NCBI GenBank assembly: GCA_947628895.1
Contig: CANRBS010000007.1
Location: 1-36,922 of the forward strand
DNA from: an uncultured Bacilli bacterium
Lineage (GTDB): Bacteria; Bacillota_I; Bacilli_A; RF39; UBA660
Reading direction: 5' to 3'
Length of the DNA: 36,922 nucleotides
Every line of letters begins with the position of its first letter. The first letter of the stretch is position 1. A program made the position numbers and the translations under genes. Shown one piece after another: positions 8,299 through 18,020 of this stretch. Below the pieces are notes generated by a model, which worked only from the letters and a program-made list of their open reading frames with translations, made no database searches and was not told the origin of the DNA.

Positions 8299-9749
8299 TA
8301 TTTTACCTCCTTTGCTATTTGATTTTTATATTCCATTTCGCTTTCTAATGCATAAGCTATATTTAAAACATTTATATCATCTTTAACTTTACCTGTTATA
8401 TTCATACCTACTGGTAATTTATTTATAAATCCATTTGGTATTGTAATTGATGGATATCCTCCATAGTTTCCTATTTGTAATAATTCTTCTAATACTGTTG
8501 TATCTTTACTAAGTGTATTTTTATCATCTTTTAATAATTTAGCAGGACCAGTACCAACAGGTGCAATCATTGCATCATACTTTTCAAATAGTTCATTCAT
8601 TTTATTGACAATTAATCTTCTTACTCTTTTAGCATTTAAGAAATATCTTTCTTGATTTTCACTTTGTAATACATAAGATCCTATTACAAATCTTCTTTTA
8701 ATAAGTGGACTAAATCCTTTTGTTCTATGATCTTTAATCATTTCCATAGGATTATCCCCATCCCCTCTTGGACCAAAAACAATTCCTGTTAAGTTAGACA
8801 TATTACTTGTAGCTTCTGCACATGATATTACAACATATACAGAGGGAAGTGCGGTTAATAATGTTTTATCAATACTTACACCTTCTACACTCATACCTAA
8901 TTTTTCACATAATTTAACTTTTTCTTTGAAATTTTCTAAATGACTTTTTAATTCTTCATTTGGATTATCATAGTTTTCAATATCACAAACTTCTTTTATA
9001 TAAAATAATTTTTTACCTTTAACATTTTTATCTAAAGAATCATACAAATGAATATCACTAGAATCCCAAGTCGTCATATCTTTTTCATCTTGCCCTTTCA
9101 TTGCATCTACGACTATTGCAGCATCTTCTACGGATCTAGTTAGTACTCCTACTGTATCAAGTGAACTTGCAAATTGAAACATACCATATCTTGATACCAT
9201 ACCATATGTAGGTTTATATCCAACAATTCCACAATATGCAGCAGGCTTACGAATAGAATCCCCTGTATCACTACCAAGAGCAAATGGATATACTCCACTT
9301 GCTACACTTGCAGCACTACCAGCAGAAGAACCAGCAGTCATTCTATCTAAATTCCAAGGATTGTGAACAACTCCAGTATGTCCTGTAGTACCAGTCCCTC
9401 CCATACCAAGTTCATCTAATACAGTTTTAGCAACGGCTACTGCACCTTTCTTTTTTAAATTTGCAACACAAGTTGCATCAAAAAATGGTACATAATCTTT
9501 TAATGTATTACTACTTCCTGTTGATAAAATATCTTTAGTTGAAAATATATCTTTAATTCCATAAGGTATTCCAGATACTAATTCATCTGTTACAGTTTCA
9601 CCTTTTACTTCATCAATAATTGTTACAAATGAATTAGTTTTTTCTTGTATATCATGACAAGCTTTAATACTTTTCTTCACTAATTTATCACTAGTTATTT
9701 TATTATTAACTAAATCTTCATGTAATTCTTTTATATTTTTTTCTAACAT
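8298..9749 (-). CDS. gatA: Amidotransferase subunit A
   Basis: Amidase signature TAGSSAGSAAS and GSDTGDSIRKPAAYCGIVG; GIPYGIKDIF. Confidence 0.97.
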   Translation of the reverse strand: MLEKNIKELHEDLVNNKITSDKLVKKSIKACHDIQEKTNSFVTIIDEVKGETVTDELVSGIPYGIKDIFSTKDILSTGSSNTLKDYVPFFDATCVANLKKKGAVAVAKTVLDELGMGGTGTTGHTGVVHNPWNLDRMTAGSSAGSAASVASGVYPFALGSDTGDSIRKPAAYCGIVGYKPTYGMVSRYGMFQFASSLDTVGVLTRSVEDAAIVVDAMKGQDEKDMTTWDSSDIHLYDSLDKNVKGKKLFYIKEVCDIENYDNPNEELKSHLENFKEKVKLCEKLGMSVEGVSIDKTLLTALPSVYVVISCAEATSNMSNLTGIVFGPRGDGDNPMEMIKDHRTKGFSPLIKRRFVIGSYVLQSENQERYFLNAKRVRRLIVNKMNELFEKYDAMIAPVGTGPAKLLKDDKNTLSKDTTVLEELLQIGNYGGYPSITIPNGFINKLPVGMNITGKVKDDINVLNIAYALESEMEYKNQIAKEVK

Positions 9750-10048
9750 TATCCCACCACCTTTGGAACTTCTACTTCTCTTCCTTCAACTCTATCACAG
9801 TTTCTAAGTAATATATCTATTGGAATTTCTTCACATTCATTTTCATCATTTCTTGCATCACTCATGCACATATCAAAAGGATAGCTTTGTGGTTCTACAG
9901 ATTTAATATTAGGAATTTTATTTATTAAATCCATATTTTCATCTATTAAATCAAACTCATCTTGTATCATTTTTTCTTCTTCTTTTGTAAGTCCAATTAA
10001 TAAATCATTTGCATATTTATCAATCATTTCACTTGTAAATTTACTCAT
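9749..10048 (-). CDS. gatC: Amidotransferase subunit C
   Basis: 99 aa; PMCM-like DARND motif region; position directly upstream of gatA. Confidence 0.9.
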   Translation of the reverse strand: MSKFTSEMIDKYANDLLIGLTKEEEKMIQDEFDLIDENMDLINKIPNIKSVEPQSYPFDMCMSDARNDENECEEIPIDILLRNCDRVEGREVEVPKVVG

Positions 10049-10057
10049 AATCTCCTC

Positions 10058-11437
10058 CTAGTAATCACAATTATTTGGAGTTCTTGGATAAGGTATTACA
10101 TCTCTTATATTTTCAACACCTGTTAAATACATAATTAATCTTTCAAATCCAAGACCAAATCCAGAATGATAACATCCACCAAATCTTCTTAAGTTTGTAT
10201 ACCAAGTAAGTCCTGCAAGTGGAATATTCATTTCTTTCATTCTCTTAATTAATTTATCATAATCATCTTCTCTTTGACTTCCACCCATAAGTTCACCAGA
10301 ACCTGGAACTTCTAAGTCAACTGCTGCAACTGTTTCATTATCAGGATTTAATTTCATATAAAATGCTTTAATATCTTTTGGCCAATCTGTTATAAATACT
10401 GGTCCATTAAAATGTTCTGTTATATATTTTTCATGTTCTTTTGCTATATCTTCACCATATTCAGGTTTAAATTCAAAATCAACTTTAGCTTCTTTTAATA
10501 AAGTTATAGCATCATGATGTGTAATTCTTACAAATTTACTATTTACTACTTTATTTAATTTATCAATAATTCCTTTTTCAACAAAATTATCAAAGAATTC
10601 CATTTCAAGTGGACATTTATCTAATACATATTTAATTACAAATTTAAGCATTTCTTCTTCAATATTCATAATACCTTCTAAATCACAAAATGCAACTTCT
10701 GGCTCAATCATCCAAAATTCATTAGCATGTGTTTTAGTATTAGAGTTTTCAGTTCTCATAGTAGGTCCAAATGTATATATCTTTTTATATGCCATAGCAA
10801 ATGTTTCACCATGAAGTTGACCAGAGCCTGTAATATATGCTTGTTTACCAAATAAATCTTCTTTAAAATCAACTTTTCCATCTTTATCTTTTGGTAAATT
10901 ATTCATATCAAGTGTAGTTACTTTAAACATTTGTCCTGAACCTTCACAATCAGCTCCAGTTATTATTGGACTATGAAAATATACATAATTATGACTTTGG
11001 AAATATTCATGTATAGCTTGAGCTGCCACACTTCTTACTCTAAATACTGCATTAAATAAATTTGTTCTTGGTCTTAAATATGCAACTTCCCTTAAAAATT
11101 CTCTAGTATGTCTTTTTGGTTGAATTGGATAATCTTCACTAGAATCTCCTAAAACTTCAACACTACTTACTTTCATTTCATGACTTTGATTACTTCCAAC
11201 AGATTTGATAATAGTACCCCTAACTCTTAGTGCAGAACCAACTCTTATTTTACTAATCTTATCAAAATCTTTTAAATCTTTGTCATAAACTAATTGTAAA
11301 TTTTTAAAATAAGTTCCATCATTAAAATCAATAAAACCAAAGTTAGATTGATTTCTATTGTTTCTAACCCATCCTTCTAATTCAACTTCTTTGTTTTCAT
11401 ATTTAGAAATATCATCAAATAAATCTTTTACATCCAT
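10058..11437 (-). CDS. asnS: Asparaginyl-tRNA synthetase
   Basis: Class II motifs TGSGQLHGE, TFGPTMRTENSNTKTHANEFWMIEPE, GFGLGFERLIMYLTG. Start set at MDVKDLF with AAGGAG upstream. Confidence 0.96.
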   Translation of the reverse strand: MDVKDLFDDISKYENKEVELEGWVRNNRNQSNFGFIDFNDGTYFKNLQLVYDKDLKDFDKISKIRVGSALRVRGTIIKSVGSNQSHEMKVSSVEVLGDSSEDYPIQPKRHTREFLREVAYLRPRTNLFNAVFRVRSVAAQAIHEYFQSHNYVYFHSPIITGADCEGSGQMFKVTTLDMNNLPKDKDGKVDFKEDLFGKQAYITGSGQLHGETFAMAYKKIYTFGPTMRTENSNTKTHANEFWMIEPEVAFCDLEGIMNIEEEMLKFVIKYVLDKCPLEMEFFDNFVEKGIIDKLNKVVNSKFVRITHHDAITLLKEAKVDFEFKPEYGEDIAKEHEKYITEHFNGPVFITDWPKDIKAFYMKLNPDNETVAAVDLEVPGSGELMGGSQREDDYDKLIKRMKEMNIPLAGLTWYTNLRRFGGCYHSGFGLGFERLIMYLTGVENIRDVIPYPRTPNNCDY

Positions 11438-11459
11438 ATTTTTCATCTCCTTTAAATAA

Positions 11460-11660
11460 AAAAAGAATGGCACTAAGGAGTCATAATGACGGTACCATCC
11501 TTTTATTTTTCTTTATTAAATAACGGGTAACCCCGAGAATATTTACTTAATTTCAATATTCTACTCTGTGGTGTTATTCATATACATATCTTATTAGTTT
11601 TCACCATCCACTAACTCTCTATAAAGAAAAATGTATATTACTTCTCCACTTCATCGCTTT
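11460..11660 (-). promoter_or_regulatory. T-box leader (Asn, specifier AAC) of asnS-gatCAB
   Basis: Minus strand: AGAGAGTTAGTGG, specifier AAC in TGAATAACACC (11575..11573), T-box AAGGATGGTACCGTC, terminator GGATGGTAC...GTGCCATTC-TTTTTTT. Confidence 0.92.
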
Positions 11661-11665
11661 ATTAA

Positions 11666-11694
11666 ATTATACTTTTTGTATTTTAGTTTGTCAA
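11666..11694 (-). promoter_or_regulatory. Consensus sigma-A promoter of asnS-gatCAB
   Basis: TTGACA-N17-TATAAT; the -35 overlaps the stop codon of the upstream ORF (11691..12068). Confidence 0.8.
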
Positions 11695-12068
11695 TTTATT
11701 TTTAATGTTTTTTGTTTATCTAATACATTAGTTAAAGTAGTTATTTTAGTTAAATAATCTTCTTCTGTAAGTGAGTCTAATATTTTATGAATTTGTTCAT
11801 GATCATTAACTACAAATAAAACTTGTGGTAATCTATAATCTAAACTTTTTAATCCTTGATATCTAATTGTATCAGCATTTAATATATCATAATATTCTTC
11901 TTTTGAAGATAAACATAACATATTATCATTTCTATTTTGCCATACTATTACTTCAGGATTATCTTTTCCTAATTCTTCACTTACACTTTTAGATAAACTA
12001 ATACTTGCTTTAATATTATATTGTAAATAATTTCCAATTATATTATTTAAATATTCTACACCACTCAT
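11691..12068 (-). CDS. Hypothetical protein
   Basis: 125-aa ORF between hisS and asnS, with ribosome-binding sequence AGGAGG upstream. Confidence 0.7.
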   Translation of the reverse strand: MSGVEYLNNIIGNYLQYNIKASISLSKSVSEELGKDNPEVIVWQNRNDNMLCLSSKEEYYDILNADTIRYQGLKSLDYRLPQVLFVVNDHEQIHKILDSLTEEDYLTKITTLTNVLDKQKTLKIN

Positions 12069-12109
12069 AAATAAAACCTCCTAAATAAATATTATCATTT
12101 AACTTATTT

Positions 12110-13423
12110 TTATTCAATTATCTTTTTAATATTTAATAAGTTATTTTTTTCTATTTCTATTTGATCTCCACTAATCATATTTTTAAGTATTATAGTATTT
12201 TTAGCTACTTCATCTTCACCTATTAATATTATATACTTATTTTTCATTTTATTAGCATATTTCATTCTTTGTTTAATGCCTTTATTTATATAACATATAT
12301 TAACACTAATGTTTTGATTCTTTAAAATACTATTTATTTCATAAATATATTTATAACTATCACATAATGGAACAATCATTATATCAGATGATGACATATC
12401 ATCTATTTTAATTAAATTAGTTTCTAATAGTTTAGAAAACAATCTTGTAAGTCCAATTGAAGCACCTACACCAGGTAATTTTTTATCTGTATAATATTCT
12501 GCTAAGTTTTCATATCTTCCACCAGAGCATACACTTCCAATACTTTCATAATCATTTAAATATGTTTCATAAACAGTTCCAGTATAATAATCAAGTCCTC
12601 TTGCTATTGTCAAATCAAACTTGTAATTTTTAGTTGGTATACTTCTATTTTCTAAATCATTTAATACGGCTTCTATTTCATTAATTCCTTCATTTATTAA
12701 TTCATTATAATTATATTTTTCTTTTAATACTCTTAATATTTCATCATTAGTTCCATTTAAAGTAATAAAATTAAGTATTTCAGTTATTTTATCATTAGAA
12801 ATATCTAATTTAGATAATTCTTCTTTTACTATTTCTACCCCTATTTTATCAAGTTTATCTATTACTCTTAATATTTCAGTAATTTTATTATCAAGATTTA
12901 AATATTTAAAAAATCCATTTAATATTTTTCTATTATTAATTCTAATAGTAAAATCTGCAATATTTAATTTACTAAATATATCATATATTATATTAATAAT
13001 TTCACTATCATATTTAAGTGGTAATTCATCTTCTGCTATAACATCTATATCACATTGATAGAATTCTCTAAATCTACCTTTTTGAGGTCTTTCACCTCTA
13101 AATACTTTTCCTACTTGATATCTTTTAAATGGAAACACAAGTTCATTACTTCTCATAGAAACATATTTAGCAAGTGGAACTGTTAAATCAAATCTTAATG
13201 ATAAATCATTATCACCTTTATTAAATCTATATATTTGTTTTTCTGTTTCTCCTCCAGCTTTAGCAAGTAATACTTCTGAGTACTCTATAACTGGTGTATC
13301 AAGTGGATAAAACCCATAACTTTTATATGTATCTATTATTATATTTTTAAGTTTTTCAAATACTAATTGTTCTTGTGGATATAATTCCATAAATCCAGAT
13401 AATGTTTTAGGTATTGTTTTCAT
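12110..13423 (-). CDS. hisS: Histidyl-tRNA synthetase
   Basis: FRGERPQKGRFREFYQCDID, TIARGLDYYTGTVYE, GSVCSGGRYENL. Confidence 0.97.
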   Translation of the reverse strand: MKTIPKTLSGFMELYPQEQLVFEKLKNIIIDTYKSYGFYPLDTPVIEYSEVLLAKAGGETEKQIYRFNKGDNDLSLRFDLTVPLAKYVSMRSNELVFPFKRYQVGKVFRGERPQKGRFREFYQCDIDVIAEDELPLKYDSEIINIIYDIFSKLNIADFTIRINNRKILNGFFKYLNLDNKITEILRVIDKLDKIGVEIVKEELSKLDISNDKITEILNFITLNGTNDEILRVLKEKYNYNELINEGINEIEAVLNDLENRSIPTKNYKFDLTIARGLDYYTGTVYETYLNDYESIGSVCSGGRYENLAEYYTDKKLPGVGASIGLTRLFSKLLETNLIKIDDMSSSDIMIVPLCDSYKYIYEINSILKNQNISVNICYINKGIKQRMKYANKMKNKYIILIGEDEVAKNTIILKNMISGDQIEIEKNNLLNIKKIIE

Positions 13424-13479
13424 ATTAATCTTCCTTTCATTATTTATATTTTATCATTTTTAGATTATTTTTTAAATAA

Positions 13480-13510
13480 AAAATTATATGTGAAGTACAC
13501 ATATAATTTT
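13480..13510 (-). terminator. Intrinsic terminator (candidate attenuator) in the hisS leader
   Basis: Minus-strand AAATTATATGTG-TACTT-CACATATAATTT perfect stem followed by TTTT-rich run. Confidence 0.75.
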
Positions 13511-13542
13511 AAAAAGTTTTTAAGTTATAAATGTCTTCTAAT

Positions 13543-13617
13543 TTAAACAATATAAAAGAGGTTCATATTATTATGAACTTGATGATTATTATGATTGTTA
13601 TTAAATAATTTTTTCAT
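13543..13617 (-). CDS. Putative His/Asn-rich leader peptide MKKLFNNNHNNHQVHNNMNLFYIV
   Basis: ATG with GAGG six nt upstream; 24 codons with three CAT; precedes a terminator and hisS. Not in the provided ORF track. Confidence 0.5.
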   Translation of the reverse strand: MKKLFNNNHNNHQVHNNMNLFYIV

Positions 13618-13642
13618 AATTTTCCTCTTTTCTTAATTTAAA

Positions 13643-14110
13643 TTATAATATTAAACATAAATTCTTATCTACTTTATTTTCTTCTTCTCTTAAAGTATTA
13701 ACTCTTTCATTTAATTCATTTATTTCTTTTTCATATTGAAGTATTTTAAATCTTCTATATCTTTCTATACAACTATTTCCAAATGTTGATTTAATATCAT
13801 ATATTGCTTTTTCTCTTTCATGACTACGAGCAATATTGTTATTTTTATTTAATTGTATAGTATAAGCATGAGAATATTCATCCATCATTTCTTCACTACT
13901 AAAAGCACAAAATCCATTAAGTCTTAAAAATAATTCTAAATCAGCTAAATTATAATTTGTTACAAAATGTAATACATCATATATAACACCAGTACCATAT
14001 AATTGTAACTTATTATCTCTAAAAATTTGTTTTCCAGATTGTAATAAAGTATTACTAATAGGATCTTCCCAATATAAATCAAATCTTACATAATTATCAT
14101 TCATACTCAC
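13643..14110 (-). CDS. Hypothetical protein with C-terminal coiled-coil-like segment
   Basis: 155-aa ORF; ILQYEKEINELNERVNTLREEENKV. Confidence 0.7.
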   Translation of the reverse strand: MSMNDNYVRFDLYWEDPISNTLLQSGKQIFRDNKLQLYGTGVIYDVLHFVTNYNLADLELFLRLNGFCAFSSEEMMDEYSHAYTIQLNKNNNIARSHEREKAIYDIKSTFGNSCIERYRRFKILQYEKEINELNERVNTLREEENKVDKNLCLIL

Positions 14111-14159
14111 ATTCTCCTTTAAATGAGTTCTATTATAGCATATTTAATTTAAATGTCAA

Positions 14160-16106
14160 TTATTTAGTCATATCTAATAATTCATTTTCACTAATTATTT
14201 TAATTCCAAGCTCTTTTGCTTTTTTATTTTTAGTTGACATTGATGTAACATCATTATTAATTAAGAAATTTACTTTATTTGATATAGCACTAATTACTTT
14301 ACCTCCAAAGCTTTCTATATATTCAATTAATGCATCTCTATTTTCAAAATTATTAAGTGAACCTGTTATTACAAAAACAAGATTATCTAATTTATTACTA
14401 CTGTTTTTAGTATCAGTAAATTCTACTTCTTTTAATAAACTTTCAAATGATTTAATAAAGTCTTTATTATTAACCGTTTCTATCCATTTACTAGCAATAA
14501 TTTCTCCAACTCCGTCAATAGCACTTAATTCTTCAAATGTAATATTTCTTACTTTATTAATATCATAATCACATTTTTTAGCAATTAATTTTGCTCTTGA
14601 AAAACCTATATCAGGAATACCTAATGCATATATGAAATTAGCAAGTTTTACTTTTCTTGATTTTTCTATACTATCAATCATATTATCATAAGATTTTTCA
14701 CCAAAACCATCAAATGCAATTATCTCATCTTTATATTTATCTAAATGATATAAATCAATATAGTCATTTAAGAATCCTTCATGAAATAATTTAGTTAATA
14801 TTTGATCACTTATTCCATCTATATTCATAGCATTTCTACTTGTAAATAAACTAAGTTTTTTAATAAATTTAGCATGACAAAATTCATTTGTACAATATAA
14901 ATATGAAACACCATTATTTTCTTCAATACTAGTTTCATGATTACACACAGGACAATACGAAGGTATTTCTATATTATCTGTTTTTTCAATATCATTTGCT
15001 ATTTGTGGAATAATCATATTAGCTTTAAATACTTCTATAGTATCCCCTATTCCTAATTTTAATCTTTTCATTATTGACAAGTTATGAACAGATGCCCGCG
15101 ATACTATTGTACCTTCTATTTCTACTGGTTCAAATACAGCAACTGGATTAATTGTACCAGTTCTAGATACACTCCAGTCTACTTTAATAAGAGTACTTTC
15201 TACAGTTTCATCTTTCCATTTAAATGCAATAGAATGTCTTGGTGCTTTAGCAGTAGTACCAAGAGAAATACCATATGCACTATCATCATAAGTTAAAACA
15301 AGACCATCACTAGGTATATCATAAGATACTATTTTTTCTTTAAATTTAAGTACTTCACTTCTTACTGTATCTTTTGTTACTTTAAAACATTCAACTGTTT
15401 CAAATCCTAAACTTTGAAGCCATTTAAATTGTTCAAATTTAGAATTAGGAATTTTATCACTTGCGGATATTAAAGCAAAAATAATACAATTTACATTTCT
15501 ACTAGCAGTAATACTACTATCTAATTGTCTTACTGATCCAGAACATAAGTTTCTTGGATTTTTATATATAACATCATCTTCATCTCTATCATCATTTACT
15601 TTATTAAAATCACTATATTTAATTATAGCTTCTCCTCTTATAACTAAAGACCCTTTATATGGTATAGTAAATGGAATATTTTTAAATTGTTTTACATTTT
15701 CTGTTACTACTTCACCAATAATACCATTACCTCTAGTAACACCACTTACAAGCTTACCTTCATTATAAGTTAAAACAATTGTAAGACCATCAAGTTTCCA
15801 ACTTAACAATCCTTCTTTATCAGCTAAAAATTCTTCTAAATCATCAATACTTTTAGTTTTTGATAAAGAAAGCATTGGAGATGGATGTTCTACTTTTTCT
15901 AAAGTAGCAGATACTTCAGTTTCTACGGTAATAGTTGGACTATTTGCAAATGTAGTATTAGTTTCTTTCTCTAATGAAACAAGTTCATCATATAATTTAT
16001 CATATTCATAATCACTCATTATCGGATCACTATTTTGATAATACATTTTAGCCGCGAAGTTTAATGTTTCTATAAGTTCTTTCATTCTAGCAATTTTTTT
16101 ATCCAT
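14160..16106 (-). CDS. ligA: NAD+-dependent DNA ligase
   Basis: SWKLDGLTIVL adenylation motif, CPVC...CTNEFC zinc finger, HhH region, C-terminal BRCT. Confidence 0.97.
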   Translation of the reverse strand: MDKKIARMKELIETLNFAAKMYYQNSDPIMSDYEYDKLYDELVSLEKETNTTFANSPTITVETEVSATLEKVEHPSPMLSLSKTKSIDDLEEFLADKEGLLSWKLDGLTIVLTYNEGKLVSGVTRGNGIIGEVVTENVKQFKNIPFTIPYKGSLVIRGEAIIKYSDFNKVNDDRDEDDVIYKNPRNLCSGSVRQLDSSITASRNVNCIIFALISASDKIPNSKFEQFKWLQSLGFETVECFKVTKDTVRSEVLKFKEKIVSYDIPSDGLVLTYDDSAYGISLGTTAKAPRHSIAFKWKDETVESTLIKVDWSVSRTGTINPVAVFEPVEIEGTIVSRASVHNLSIMKRLKLGIGDTIEVFKANMIIPQIANDIEKTDNIEIPSYCPVCNHETSIEENNGVSYLYCTNEFCHAKFIKKLSLFTSRNAMNIDGISDQILTKLFHEGFLNDYIDLYHLDKYKDEIIAFDGFGEKSYDNMIDSIEKSRKVKLANFIYALGIPDIGFSRAKLIAKKCDYDINKVRNITFEELSAIDGVGEIIASKWIETVNNKDFIKSFESLLKEVEFTDTKNSSNKLDNLVFVITGSLNNFENRDALIEYIESFGGKVISAISNKVNFLINNDVTSMSTKNKKAKELGIKIISENELLDMTK

Positions 16107-16194
16107 GTTTTTCACCCTCAATTGTTTTTTATTTCTATAAATATTATAACATATTTAACTTATTTTATAAAAAAAAGAATTATTAATTTAATTC

Positions 16195-16698
16195 TCATTC
16201 ATAATTATCTTCTTTTCCTGGTTGAACTAATTTTAAATATATTTTTGAATACTCGTTTACCATATTTTTTTCATCAGGAGAAGTTTTATCATAAATGTCC
16301 CCTTTTCCTAAAGCACGAATTCTATCTAAATATCCATAATTATATAAAGTATTATAAATATCTATCCATGTTTTTCCTTCTAACATTACTTCACTTCTAA
16401 TTTCATTTTCAGTAAATATATTGTATTTCATAGATAAATCTTGTGCTTTTTCATAATATGCAAAGAATAATAGAATTTTAAAACATAAATTAAATTCTTT
16501 ATAAAGAGTAGTTAAAAAATTCTTTTTATCTTTATCATTTATTTTTGTTATATCAAAAGTTGAATCTATAATTTCATCATCTATTTTATTTATAAAATTA
16601 TATATTACTTGTATTTGATATAAAGTTGTATGAACTGGTTTCAATATTGATAATTTTATTAAATTTTCTCTTACATCGTCAGTATTATTTGTTTGCAC
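16195..16698 (-). CDS. Hypothetical protein
   Basis: 167-aa ORF closely following the pfk gene. Confidence 0.7.
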   Translation of the reverse strand: MQTNNTDDVRENLIKLSILKPVHTTLYQIQVIYNFINKIDDEIIDSTFDITKINDKDKKNFLTTLYKEFNLCFKILLFFAYYEKAQDLSMKYNIFTENEIRSEVMLEGKTWIDIYNTLYNYGYLDRIRALGKGDIYDKTSPDEKNMVNEYSKIYLKLVQPGKEDNYE

Positions 16699-16708
16699 TA
16701 TCTCACCA

Positions 16709-17935
16709 TTATTTCCTTACTAAATGTGTTACTACTCCATCTTTAAATATTGGTAATAATTCACCTTGTATTAAAGGTTTTGCATATTTAATATACTCAT
16801 CTTTCATATAATTATTTTTTTCATCTATCCATTCAAGTGGTATTTTCTTTTCAACATTAGCAATATTATGAATATCATAAATATCTGTAGTACAAGAGTA
16901 CTCTTCACTATCATTTCTTACTAATATTACCATCATACCTGTTTTACCATTATTTGCTTCTTCTACTGCTTTTTCTCCTACCATTTGTGCTTCATTAATA
17001 TCAGTTAAGGAAGCTAAATGAGTAGCTGCTCTTTGAAGTGTAGAAAATTCAATAGCTCTTGTTTTAAGTCCTGTTTCTTTTGCAACAATATTTGCAAGAG
17101 TACTAGCAGAACCAGATAATTGTTTATGACCAAATGCATCTACTTTTTTATCATCATCATTAAGTTCACATACAAATTTTCCATCTTTAGTTTGTATTCC
17201 TTCTGATATTGCAATTACAACACTAGATTTCTTTTTAGCTAAAGTTTTTACTTTATTTAAAAATTTATCTAAATCAAATGGAACTTCAGGTAAGTATATA
17301 GCATCAACACCTTCACAATCATTATCTTTACATAAAGAAGCAGCAGCTGTTAACCATCCTGCATGTCTTCCCATTATTTCTACAATACAAATTGTTGGTT
17401 TTTCAACTCCAAATGATGAATTATCTCTAATTATTTCTTTTAAACTTGTTGCTATATATTTACAAGCAGAACCATATCCAGGACAATGATCAGTTATACC
17501 TAAATCATTATCAATAGTTTTTGGAACTCCCATAAATAATTGATGTTTATTATGATCTTTTGCATAATCACTTAACATTTTAATTGTATCCATTGAATCA
17601 TTTCCACCAATATAAAAAAGTGTATCAATTTCATATTTGTCTAATAATTCAAATATTTTTTCATAAATTTCTTCATTTCCTTCTACAACTGGTAACTTAT
17701 ATCTACAACTACCTAAAAATGCTGAAGGAGTTCTTTTTAATAATTCAAAGTTTTCTTCATTATCAAGGTATTCATCTAAATCTATTATATTTTCTTTTAA
17801 AAATCCTTCTATACCATGAACCATTCCATATACTTTTTTAACTCCAAGTTCTTTTGCTTTTTTATATACTCCTGCTACACTTGAATTAATAACAGCAGTA
17901 GGTCCACCTGATTGACCAACTATAATGTTTTTCAT
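16709..17935 (-). CDS. Phosphofructokinase, probably PPi-dependent
   Basis: GQSGGPTAVIN, YIGGNDSMDT, GVPKTIDNDL, EIMGRHAGWL; D and K at positions distinguishing PPi- from ATP-dependent enzymes. Confidence 0.92.
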   Translation of the reverse strand: MKNIIVGQSGGPTAVINSSVAGVYKKAKELGVKKVYGMVHGIEGFLKENIIDLDEYLDNEENFELLKRTPSAFLGSCRYKLPVVEGNEEIYEKIFELLDKYEIDTLFYIGGNDSMDTIKMLSDYAKDHNKHQLFMGVPKTIDNDLGITDHCPGYGSACKYIATSLKEIIRDNSSFGVEKPTICIVEIMGRHAGWLTAAASLCKDNDCEGVDAIYLPEVPFDLDKFLNKVKTLAKKKSSVVIAISEGIQTKDGKFVCELNDDDKKVDAFGHKQLSGSASTLANIVAKETGLKTRAIEFSTLQRAATHLASLTDINEAQMVGEKAVEEANNGKTGMMVILVRNDSEEYSCTTDIYDIHNIANVEKKIPLEWIDEKNNYMKDEYIKYAKPLIQGELLPIFKDGVVTHLVRK

Positions 17936-17980
17936 ATAAATCCTCGCTTTCTAAAATATTATAACATTATTTATTGCATT

Positions 17981-18007
17981 AAAAAACAGAATATTTTCTA
18001 TTCTGTT
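17981..18007 (-). terminator. Intrinsic terminator of 18021..18593 gene
   Basis: AACAGAATA-GAAAA-TATTCTGTT then TTTT on the minus strand. Confidence 0.8.
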
Positions 18008-18020
18008 AAATTATATTCTA

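Noticed and set aside
8298-9749. GatA substitution GDSIRKPA versus common GGSIRQPA as a possible inactive enzyme
   Set aside because: The catalytic serines and lysine remain, and to my recollection this variant is seen in Mollicutes-like GatA; lineage variation is more likely.
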